Source: Streptomyces sp. NRRL F-525
GTDB lineage: Bacteria > Actinomycetota > Actinomycetes > Streptomycetales > Streptomycetaceae
Assembly: GCF_000716605.1 (NCBI RefSeq)
Contig: NZ_JNXE01000054.1
Location: 1-47,331 of the forward strand
Direction: 5' to 3'
Length of the DNA stretch: 47,331 nt
This document shows positions 32,001 to 39,702 of this stretch, in pieces. The position numbers were made by a program, and so were the translations under genes. The notes beneath the pieces are model-generated. The model was not told the DNA's origin. It saw nothing but the letters and a program-made list of their open reading frames with translations, and did no database searches. Numbering within the stretch: the first letter of the stretch is position 1; every line of letters begins with the position of its first letter.

Positions 32001-35000
32001 GTGCCCGGGCAGAAGGGACCGCTGACGGCGATGCAGATCCGGCTGACCGTCGTAGACCCGCTGGGGCCGCCCGCGCAGCCGCGGGGCCGCTCCGCGAGTT
32101 GCGATGTGCTGGTCACCGCGCCCGCCGGCACGGCCCTGGCCGCGGTGGCGTCCGCGCTGGCCTCGGCGGTCTCCGCCGACGCGGCCGCGTCGCAGTCCGA
32201 GCGGAGCCGCGAGTCCGGCGGCCCGATCGTGCTGTACGCGGGCGTGGAGCGCCTCGACACCCAGCGCTGCACCCTCGGCGAGCCGCCGCTGACGGACGGC
32301 GCGGTGCTGTCCCTGGGCGCCCCCGCCGAGCCCGAGGCCCATCCCGAGCTGGACGACGCCCCGACCCAGCTCCACGTGGTCGCGGGCCCGGACGCGGGCG
32401 GGGTGCACCTCCTGCACGGCGGCCAGATCCACATCGGCCGCTCCGCCGACGCCGACGTCCCCCTGGACGACCCGGACGTGTCCCGGCTGCACTGCGCGGT
32501 GACGGTCGACCCCGGAGGCCGTGTCTCGGTCGCCGACCTGGGCTCGACGAACGGCACGACCCTGGCGGGCACGCGCGTGGGCACCCGCCCGGTGCGCTTC
32601 GCCCCGGGCGCGCTGCTCCGCATCGGCGAGTCGGCCCTGCGGCTGACCCCGTCCGGCGGCCCGGGAGCGCGCGCCGAGACGGCCCCCGATGGCGAGGGCC
32701 ACGTGCGCGTGTCGCCCGGCACGTCGGCCGGCCCGCGCAGCGAACCCCTCGTGGTGCCCGGCCAGGGCGGTGCCCCGAGCATCGAGCACCGCGTCGCCCA
32801 GGAGGGCGGCGACACCCACGCGGGCCACTTCGGAGTCTTCGGCGAGCCCCTGGGCGCCGAGGACGTGTTCTCCGCGCCTACGACGACCTCCCGCATCCCC
32901 CCGCAGGACGACGACACCGACGCCCACACCGGACGCAAGGGCACCCCGCTCCGGGGCACCGACGTCCCGCAGGGCGTCCGCAGGCGCGGCGGCATCGGCA
33001 AGTGGGCCCGCCGCCTGACGGGCGGCCGCGGCGAGTCGACGGCCGAAGGCCCCGAGTCGTCCTACGACGAGGAGGTCGCCGACGAGAGCGTGCCGCCCCC
33101 GCCCGTCGTCCTCCAGCAACCGGACACCTGGCCCGACCCGGCGGCCCTGCTGCTCACCGCCCTGGGCCCGGGCCCCCGCCTGTGGGAGCGCACCCCCGGT
33201 CACCCCGAGGCGCTCACGGTGCGGCTCGGCACGGCGGACCGCGCGACACCGGACGGCTCGGCGCTGCTGCCCGCGGTGCCGGTGACCTCCGGGCTCCGCG
33301 AGGTCGGCGCGCTGGGCCTGGCCGGTCCGCGCGCGCGGCTCTCGGGGCTGGCCCGCGCGGTGGTGGCCCAGCTCGCCGCGCTGCACTCCCCCGACGCCCT
33401 GGAGATCGTGCTGATCAGCACGGACCGCGCGCGTACGGTGGCCGAGCGCACCGCCGAGTGGTCCTGGCTCGGCTGGCTGCCGCACCTGCGCCCGGGACAC
33501 GGCCAGGACTGCCGACTGCTGCTCGCCTACGACCGGGAACAGGCGACCGCCCGGACTGATGAGCTGCTGCGGCGACTGGAAGACCACGCCATGGATGCGC
33601 GGGGCGCGGGGCGACCGGGTGTCACTTCCGGCACCTCCAGCCGTCGCACTCCGGGCATCGGCGCGCAGCGCGGCTCGGCGGAGGGGCGGTCGGGCCTCTC
33701 CTCGCCACACGGTTCGCTCGCCTCACAACACGGTTCAGGGGAAGGCCAGTTGGGGGCCGCCGCCGCACGGCACACGGCCGACGATCGTCATCCGCGCGGG
33801 GCGACGGGCGCCTCCGCCACCCCGACCACGTACAACACCACCGACGACGCCCACCACCACCGCTCCGGCACCTCCGACGACCCGGCCTCCGGCGCCACCC
33901 GGCCCCGGCCCGCCGGCTCCGACGATTCCCTCCGCGGCGCCGCCCACCGTCCCGCGTGGGCCCGCACCGACGACGGTGACGGCTCGGCGGACGGTTTCGT
34001 GGGGCCGTACACCGTGCTCGTGGTGGACGGTGACCCCGGTGGCGCCGATGTGCGCGAGGCGGTGGCGCGGCTGGCCCACGACGGGCCCCGGGCCGGTATC
34101 CACGTCGTCTGCCTGGCCGAGACGGAAGCGGCCTCGCCCGTGTCCCCCGTGACGGAGACCTACGAGGCGGCCTGCGCGGCGGCGCCGACGTTCCGGGAGT
34201 GCGGGGCGGTCGCGCTGCTGAGCGGTGATGTCGCCACGGCGCTACGGCTGTTGCGGGTCGCGCACGGCGGTACGGGGGCGTCTCGGACCGGCGGTACGGG
34301 TGGGACGCGACCGGGTACGGAGGCATCCCGACCCGGCGCAGCGACGACACCTCTCCGTACGGAACCGTCGCGCCCGGGTGCAGCAACATCGCGCCCCGGC
34401 CAGAACGACCCCGACCACGCCCGCCACAGCCAGACAGGCCTCGGCCAAGCCGACCCGAACCCGTTCGACCCCGACTCCGCCGGTCCCGGCCCCGTGGGCA
34501 ACGGCACCATCGCCGCCGTGGACGCCGTCTCGCTCGCCTGGGCCGAGCGCTTCGCGCGAGCACTGGCGCCGCTCAGGGCCGACGGCCCCGCGAACGAGCG
34601 GCACGCGCGCGTGTCGGCGCCGTTGCCCCAATCGGCGCGGCTGCTGGACGAGTTGGGGCTGGCCCGGGCCACCCCGGCCTCCCTGCTGACGCGCTGGGCG
34701 GATGCCGGGGACGACAAGGACGCGGTCGGCGGGCGGGCCTGGGCCGTGCTCGGGGCCGGGCCGCGCGGGCCGGTCACCGTGGACCTCGCCGCCGACGGGC
34801 CGCATCTGCTGATCGAGGGGCCGCCGGGCAGTGGCCGTACGGAATTGCTGCGGGCGGTCGTCGCGTCCCTCGCCGCCGCCGAGCGGCCCGACCGGCTGGG
34901 CGTCGTGCTGATGGACGGGCGGGACAGCGTCGGCGCGAGCGGCGGGCACGGCGAGGGGCTGCGGGTCTGCACGGACGTACCGCATGTCACCACCCATCTC

Positions 35001-35753
35001 ACCGCCAACGACCCTGTGCGCATGCGGGAGTTCGCGCAGTCGCTGAGCGCGGAGCTGAAGCGGCGGGCCGAGTTGCTGGGCCGGATCGGGTTCGTCGAGT
35101 GGCACTCGCGGCACGAGGTGTCGGGGCGGATCATCTCCCAGCGCGGTACGTCCGGTGCCGGGGATCTGGAGTCCCCGTCCAGTTCGACGATCCGGCTGCG
35201 CCCGTCGGCCGCGGCCCGTCAACAGACCGAGGCGGCACCGCCGTTGCCCCGGCTGGTCGTGATCGTGGACGACCTGGACGCGCTGGTGAAACCCCCGCTC
35301 GGCTCCCCCGGGCGTCCCGCCGCCGGGTCGGTGATACGCGCGCTGGAGGCGGTGGTCCGCGAGGGCGAGCGGCTCGGGGTGCATCTGGTGGCGGCGGCCG
35401 CCGTAGAGGCGCGTACGTCCGAGACCGAGCCCGCCCGGCACATCACCCTGCGTGTCGCTCTTGACGCGATCACCCAGGGTCCGGACGAACCCGCCCCGGG
35501 GCGTGGCCGGTTGACGCTGGCGGACGGGCGGGCGACCGCGTTCCAGGGTGGGCGCGTGACGGGCCGTATCCCGCGGACGGCGACGCTCCGGCCCACGGTC
35601 GTGCCGCTGGAGTGGCAGCGCATGGGCGACCCCCCGGCGCGCCGGCCGGTTCGCGAACTCGGCAACGGGCCAACGGACTTGGCGCTCCTGGCCAGCGCGC
35701 TGGAGCGGGCCACGCGCTCGGTGTCGGCGGCGGAGGTGCCGTCGCTCCTCTGA
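32001..35753 (+). CDS. FHA-domain FtsK/EccC-like ATPase
   Basis: 1250 aa from GTG at 32001, six bases after GGGGGA; ATG at 32031 is an alternative. The N-terminus (~11-100) resembles the start of EssC-type proteins. An FHA domain (~130-220) carries GRSADADVPL, VSRLHCAV and STNG. An EssC/EccC-like helical region follows. The single FtsK/SpoIIIE ATPase domain has Walker A GPPGSGRTE (~940-948), in which Arg replaces the P-loop Lys, and Walker B LVVIVDDLD (~1085). Two long low-complexity linkers (~534-663 and ~754-834) separate the blocks. No membrane helix is obvious, unlike true EccC, and no WXG100 genes are near. A role in kinase signalling or in assembling a translocase is possible, but unproven. 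Confidence 0.85.
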   Translation: MPGQKGPLTAMQIRLTVVDPLGPPAQPRGRSASCDVLVTAPAGTALAAVASALASAVSADAAASQSERSRESGGPIVLYAGVERLDTQRCTLGEPPLTDGAVLSLGAPAEPEAHPELDDAPTQLHVVAGPDAGGVHLLHGGQIHIGRSADADVPLDDPDVSRLHCAVTVDPGGRVSVADLGSTNGTTLAGTRVGTRPVRFAPGALLRIGESALRLTPSGGPGARAETAPDGEGHVRVSPGTSAGPRSEPLVVPGQGGAPSIEHRVAQEGGDTHAGHFGVFGEPLGAEDVFSAPTTTSRIPPQDDDTDAHTGRKGTPLRGTDVPQGVRRRGGIGKWARRLTGGRGESTAEGPESSYDEEVADESVPPPPVVLQQPDTWPDPAALLLTALGPGPRLWERTPGHPEALTVRLGTADRATPDGSALLPAVPVTSGLREVGALGLAGPRARLSGLARAVVAQLAALHSPDALEIVLISTDRARTVAERTAEWSWLGWLPHLRPGHGQDCRLLLAYDREQATARTDELLRRLEDHAMDARGAGRPGVTSGTSSRRTPGIGAQRGSAEGRSGLSSPHGSLASQHGSGEGQLGAAAARHTADDRHPRGATGASATPTTYNTTDDAHHHRSGTSDDPASGATRPRPAGSDDSLRGAAHRPAWARTDDGDGSADGFVGPYTVLVVDGDPGGADVREAVARLAHDGPRAGIHVVCLAETEAASPVSPVTETYEAACAAAPTFRECGAVALLSGDVATALRLLRVAHGGTGASRTGGTGGTRPGTEASRPGAATTPLRTEPSRPGAATSRPGQNDPDHARHSQTGLGQADPNPFDPDSAGPGPVGNGTIAAVDAVSLAWAERFARALAPLRADGPANERHARVSAPLPQSARLLDELGLARATPASLLTRWADAGDDKDAVGGRAWAVLGAGPRGPVTVDLAADGPHLLIEGPPGSGRTELLRAVVASLAAAERPDRLGVVLMDGRDSVGASGGHGEGLRVCTDVPHVTTHLTANDPVRMREFAQSLSAELKRRAELLGRIGFVEWHSRHEVSGRIISQRGTSGAGDLESPSSSTIRLRPSAAARQQTEAAPPLPRLVVIVDDLDALVKPPLGSPGRPAAGSVIRALEAVVREGERLGVHLVAAAAVEARTSETEPARHITLRVALDAITQGPDEPAPGRGRLTLADGRATAFQGGRVTGRIPRTATLRPTVVPLEWQRMGDPPARRPVRELGNGPTDLALLASALERATRSVSAAEVPSLL

Positions 35754-35842
35754 TCGTTCACAGGCTGCCCACACAACCCCACGTCACGACCCAATCACGA
35801 TCGCGTACTTGACAGCGGACGCCATCTTGCCGCGTTCAAGTA

Positions 35843-35884
35843 CCGGGCGTAGACCAGTGCGCACGGAAGCGTTCGAGCGTTCGA
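35843..35884 (+). promoter_or_regulatory. DasR-like half site and tandem GCGTTCGA repeat
   Basis: 35843-35858 ends in TAGACCAGT, a perfect right half of the DasR dre consensus, with 12 of 16 bases matching overall. Directly after, GCGTTCGA is repeated head to tail at 35869-35884. Both lie just before the sugar-binding lipoprotein gene. TTGACA at 35809-35814 has no well-spaced -10, so the promoter is unclear. Confidence 0.3.
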
Positions 35885-35905
35885 CGAGGAACGAAGAACG
35901 GGGCA

Positions 35906-37294
35906 GTGATGCGCAGCACGAGCAGCACCTACCGGACACGCACCACCGTACGTACAGCGGCAGTTGTCGCCGCGGGGGCACTGACGCTCTCGCTCGCCGC
36001 CTGTGGAGGCAGCGACAACAAGAGCGACAGCGGCAAGTCGAGCAGTCCTTCGGAGACCGCCGGAACCGTCACCCTCCCGAAGCTGAACGGCGCGAGCCTC
36101 GAAGTGGCCGCCGTGTGGACGGGTGCCGAGCAGAAGAACTTCAAGGCGGTCCTCTCGGAGTTTGAGAAGCGCACAGGTGCGAAAGTCACCTTCGTGCCCG
36201 CGCAGGACCCGATCATCAACTTCCTCGGCTCCAAGATCGCGGGCGGCCAGCCGCCGGACGTCGCGATGCTCCCGCAGCCCGGCGCCATCAAGCAGGCCGT
36301 CGACAAGAAGTGGGCCAAGCCCCTCGGCGCCGCCGCGCTCGCGGAGTTGCAGAAGAACTACTCGCAGGGCTGGCAGGACATCGGCAAGGTCGGCGGCAAG
36401 CAGTACGGCGTGTACTACAAGGCCGCCAACAAGTCGCTGATCTGGTACAACGCCAAGGTCTTCGAGAACGCGGGCGCCAAGGAGCCCAAGACCTGGGCGG
36501 AGTTGCTGACGACCGCGCAGACGGTCTACGACTCCGGGGTCACCCCCTTCTCGATCGCGGGCGCGGACGGCTGGCCGCTGACGGACTGGTTCGAGAACGT
36601 CTATCTGTCGCAGGCGGGCCCGGAGAAGTACGACGAACTCGCCCAGCACAAGATCAAGTGGACGGATCCCTCCGTCAAGCAGGCGCTCACCACGCTCGCC
36701 CAGATCTGGGGCAAGAAGGCCTACATCGCGGGCGGTCAGAACGGCGCGCTGCAGACCGAGTTCCCCGCGTCCGTCACCCAGACCTTCAACGGCGGCGACC
36801 AGCCGAAGTCCGCGATGGTCTACGAGGGCGACTTCGTGCAGGTCAACATCGGTGAGACCAAGGCGAAGGTGGGCACCGACGCAAAGGTGTTCCCCTTCCC
36901 GGCGGTCGGCTCCACCGCGCCCGTGGTCTCCGGCGGCGACGCGGCCGTCATCCTGAAGGACTCCAAGGCGGCCCAGGCGCTGGCGACTTTCCTCGCCTCA
37001 CCGGACGCGGCGACGATCCAGGCGAAGCTCGGCGGCTATCTCTCCCCGAACAAGAACGTGCCGGACTCGGCGTACCCGAACGCGGTGCAGCGGACGATCG
37101 CCAAGTCGCTGATCGCGGCCGGTGACGACTTCCGCTTCGACATGTCGGACCAGGCTCCGCAGTCCTTCGGCGGTACGCCGGGCAAGGGCGAGTGGAAGGA
37201 CCTCCAGGACTTCCTGAAGAACCCGACGGATGTCGCGGGCACGCAGGCCCAGTTGGAGAAGGACGCGGCGGCGGCGTACGCGAGCGGGAGCTGA
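35906..37294 (+). CDS. Sugar ABC importer substrate-binding lipoprotein (AglE-like)
   Basis: 462 aa from GTG at 35906; ATG at 35909 is equally possible. The lipobox LAAC places the lipidated cysteine at residue 33. The mature protein begins with a Ser/Asp/Lys linker, then a family-1 binding fold: LEVAAVWTGAEQKNFKAVLS, EFEKRTGAKVTFVPAQDP, IAGGQPPDVAMLPQPG, YGVYYKAANKSLIWYNAK. It looks most like binding proteins for alpha-glucosides, but the sugar cannot be fixed from sequence. It heads an operon with two permeases; no ATPase gene is present, implying a shared MsiK-type subunit. No regulator is adjacent. Confidence 0.9.
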   Translation: MMRSTSSTYRTRTTVRTAAVVAAGALTLSLAACGGSDNKSDSGKSSSPSETAGTVTLPKLNGASLEVAAVWTGAEQKNFKAVLSEFEKRTGAKVTFVPAQDPIINFLGSKIAGGQPPDVAMLPQPGAIKQAVDKKWAKPLGAAALAELQKNYSQGWQDIGKVGGKQYGVYYKAANKSLIWYNAKVFENAGAKEPKTWAELLTTAQTVYDSGVTPFSIAGADGWPLTDWFENVYLSQAGPEKYDELAQHKIKWTDPSVKQALTTLAQIWGKKAYIAGGQNGALQTEFPASVTQTFNGGDQPKSAMVYEGDFVQVNIGETKAKVGTDAKVFPFPAVGSTAPVVSGGDAAVILKDSKAAQALATFLASPDAATIQAKLGGYLSPNKNVPDSAYPNAVQRTIAKSLIAAGDDFRFDMSDQAPQSFGGTPGKGEWKDLQDFLKNPTDVAGTQAQLEKDAAAAYASGS

Positions 37295-37301
37295 TCCCGA
37301 G

Positions 37302-38642
37302 ATGGCATCGGCAGCGGCGGAGGCCTCCGGGGCCTCCGTCCCTCCCCGCAGGCGCAAGAGCGTGACCGGCACCCGCAGGACCGTGGCAGTGCTGTTCCTG
37401 CTGCCCGCCCTGGTGCTGCTCGGCGCGCTCGTGGTCTACCCGATCGGGTACTCGCTGGTCCGCAGCTTCGGCAACCAGGCCGGTGACGGCTTCGCCGGAT
37501 TCGACAACTACAAGGCCCTGTTCACCGACGACGGCATCCGCACCGCCCTGAAGAACAACGTCATCTGGGTGATCTTCGCGCCGACGGTCGCCACCGCCCT
37601 CGGCCTGATCTTCGCGGTGCTGACCGAACGGGTGCGCTGGGGAACGGCGTTCAAGCTCGTCGTCTTCATGCCGATGGCGATCTCGATGCTGGCCGCCGGC
37701 ATCATCTTCCGCCTCGTCTACGACCAGGACCCGCACAAGGGCGTCGCCAACGCCGTCTGGGTCGGCATCCACGACACGTTCGTCTCGTCGTCTGCGTTCC
37801 CGAACGCCCACCCGGGCCGCGAGTCGCCGCTGAAGGCGGACCACGGCGGCTTCATCACCAGTACGACGGTCCACACGGGCCAGACCGTCACGCTCCCGCT
37901 GGTCGGCGTCGCCCCCGACCAGATGCCCGACAGCGCCAAGAAGGCCGTGGCCGCGAAGGCCGAGCCGGGAAGGATCACCGGCACGACCTGGCAGGACTTC
38001 ACCCGCGGCAAGGGCGTCGGCAGGCTCGGCGGGGTCGATCCGTCCGAACTCGGCTACGGCGGGATGAAGATCGAGGCGGTCAAGGACGGCAAGGTGGTCG
38101 CCTCGACCAAGGCCGCGGGCGACGGCACTTTCACCCTGCCCGCCAAGGCCGACGGGGCCCAACTCCGGCTCCCGGCGGGCAACTTCAAGGCGCCGTACAA
38201 CGGAGTGGAGTGGCTGGGCCCGTCGTTGGTGACACCGGCGATCATCGGGTCGTACGTGTGGATGTGGGCCGGGTTCGCGATGGTCCTGATCGCGGCCGGA
38301 CTCGCGGGTGTGCCAAGGGAGTTGCTGGAGGCCGCGCGGGTCGACGGGGCCAATGAGTGGCAGGTGTTCCGGCGGGTCACGGTGCCGCTGCTGGCGCCGG
38401 TGCTCGCGGTCGTCGTCGTCACGCTGATGATCAACGTGCTGAAGATCTTCGACCTGGTCTTCATCATCGCCCCGGGCTCCTCGCAGGACGACGCGAACGT
38501 GCTGGCCCTGGAGCTGTACCGGAAGGGCTTCTCGGAGGACCAGCCGGGGATCGCCAGCGCGATCTCGGTGTTCCTGCTGCTGCTGGTGATCCCGGTGATG
38601 CTCTTCAATGTGCGGCGGCTGCGGCGGGAGGTGCGGCGATGA
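37302..38642 (+). CDS. Sugar ABC permease with a large insertion after helix 3
   Basis: 446 aa, against ~300 usual for the family. Helices 1-3 lie at ~25-138. A ~155-residue hydrophilic, strand-rich insertion follows (~145-300), including GGFITSTTVHTGQTVTLPLV, VGRLGGVDPSELGYGGMKIE and AAGDGTFTLPAKADGAQLRL. Helices 4-6 then resume with the EAA loop EAARVDGANEWQVFRRVTVP. The position parallels the extracytoplasmic P2 loop of E. coli MalF, which touches the binding protein. The start is ATG at 37302, seven bases after the lipoprotein stop. The stop overlaps the next permease (ATGA). Confidence 0.92.
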   Translation: MASAAAEASGASVPPRRRKSVTGTRRTVAVLFLLPALVLLGALVVYPIGYSLVRSFGNQAGDGFAGFDNYKALFTDDGIRTALKNNVIWVIFAPTVATALGLIFAVLTERVRWGTAFKLVVFMPMAISMLAAGIIFRLVYDQDPHKGVANAVWVGIHDTFVSSSAFPNAHPGRESPLKADHGGFITSTTVHTGQTVTLPLVGVAPDQMPDSAKKAVAAKAEPGRITGTTWQDFTRGKGVGRLGGVDPSELGYGGMKIEAVKDGKVVASTKAAGDGTFTLPAKADGAQLRLPAGNFKAPYNGVEWLGPSLVTPAIIGSYVWMWAGFAMVLIAAGLAGVPRELLEAARVDGANEWQVFRRVTVPLLAPVLAVVVVTLMINVLKIFDLVFIIAPGSSQDDANVLALELYRKGFSEDQPGIASAISVFLLLLVIPVMLFNVRRLRREVRR

Positions 38643-39547
38643 CCATGGATGCCGGAACTCTGGGGAAACCAGGGCCCGTTGAGGTCGTCAAGGCGCGGGA
38701 GTCGCTCGGCTCCCGGCTCGCGGCGGTGGCGAGCGGGGGCCTGGTCCGGGTGTTCCTGATCCTCGTCGGCCTGTTCTGGATGGTGCCGACGCTCGGGCTG
38801 CTGCTGTCCTCGCTGCGCAGCCCGGAGGACATGAGCGCGAGCGGCTGGTGGAAGGTCTTCAGCCAGCCGTCCCAACTCACCTTCCACAGCTACAAGACGC
38901 TGCTGGAGAACAGCGACATCACCAACTCGCTGTGGAACACCGTCCTGATCACCGTCCCGGCGACGCTCCTCGTCGTGGTGATCGGCGCGCTCGCGGGCTA
39001 CGCGTTCGCGTGGATGGAGTTCCCGGGCCGCGACTGGTGGTTCCTGGGCGTGGTCAGCCTGTTGGTGGTGCCGGTGCAGGTCGCGCTGATCCCGATCGCC
39101 GAACTCTTCGGGAAAATAGGCCTGTTCGGGACCATCTTCGGGGTGATCCTGTTCCATGTGGGATACGGGCTGCCGTTCGCGGTGTTCCTGCTGCGGAACT
39201 TCTTCGCGGAGATCCCGCGCGAACTCCTGGAGGCGGCCCGGCTGGACGGCGCGGGTGAACTGCGTTTGTTCGCACGGGTCGTGATGCCGCTGGGCGGGCC
39301 CGCGATCGCGAGCCTGGGCATCTTCCAGTTCCTGTGGGTGTGGAACGACATGCTGGTCGCGCTGGTGTTCACCAAGTCGAGCACCCAGCCGATCACGGTC
39401 GCACTCCAGACGCAGGTACGCCAGTTCGGCAACAACATCGACGTGCTGGCACCCGGTGCGTTCATCTCCATGGTGATCCCGCTGGCCGTGTTCTTCGCGT
39501 TCCAGCGGCAGTTCGTGTCCGGCGTGATGGCGGGCGCGGTCAAATAG
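38639..39547 (+). CDS. Sugar ABC importer permease (MalG type)
   Basis: 302 aa. A polar ~30-residue N-terminus precedes six membrane helices; the EAA loop is EAARLDGAGELRLFARVVMP and the C-terminus ends QFVSGVMAGAVK. It pairs with the insertion-bearing permease encoded just before it, with a four-base ATGA overlap. A strong hairpin terminator closes the operon 22 bp later. Confidence 0.93.
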   Translation: MTMDAGTLGKPGPVEVVKARESLGSRLAAVASGGLVRVFLILVGLFWMVPTLGLLLSSLRSPEDMSASGWWKVFSQPSQLTFHSYKTLLENSDITNSLWNTVLITVPATLLVVVIGALAGYAFAWMEFPGRDWWFLGVVSLLVVPVQVALIPIAELFGKIGLFGTIFGVILFHVGYGLPFAVFLLRNFFAEIPRELLEAARLDGAGELRLFARVVMPLGGPAIASLGIFQFLWVWNDMLVALVFTKSSTQPITVALQTQVRQFGNNIDVLAPGAFISMVIPLAVFFAFQRQFVSGVMAGAVK

Positions 39548-39568
39548 CCGCAAACGACACATAGTTCG

Positions 39569-39600
39569 AAGGGGTGGGCCGTCATCGGCCCGCCCCTTTT
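39569..39600 (+). terminator. Terminator of the second ABC operon
   Basis: AAGGGGTGGGCC and GGCCCGCCCCTT pair with one G-U wobble around a 6-nt loop, and TTTT ends the structure. This fits an intrinsic terminator. The remaining ~100 bp up to the next gene shows no clear promoter. Confidence 0.85.
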
Positions 39601-39702
39601 CGTTCACCGTGCGTCCCCCGTATGCCGTACGCGCCGTAACCAAGTCACTCCATCGGCCGTTCCCGGGCAGAACGCCCGCGCCGACCGACCCATGGATGTC
39701 CC

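Noticed and set aside
35809..35814. TTGACA as a -35 box for the second ABC operon
   Set aside because: No -10-like hexamer lies 16-19 bp downstream; kept only as a note.
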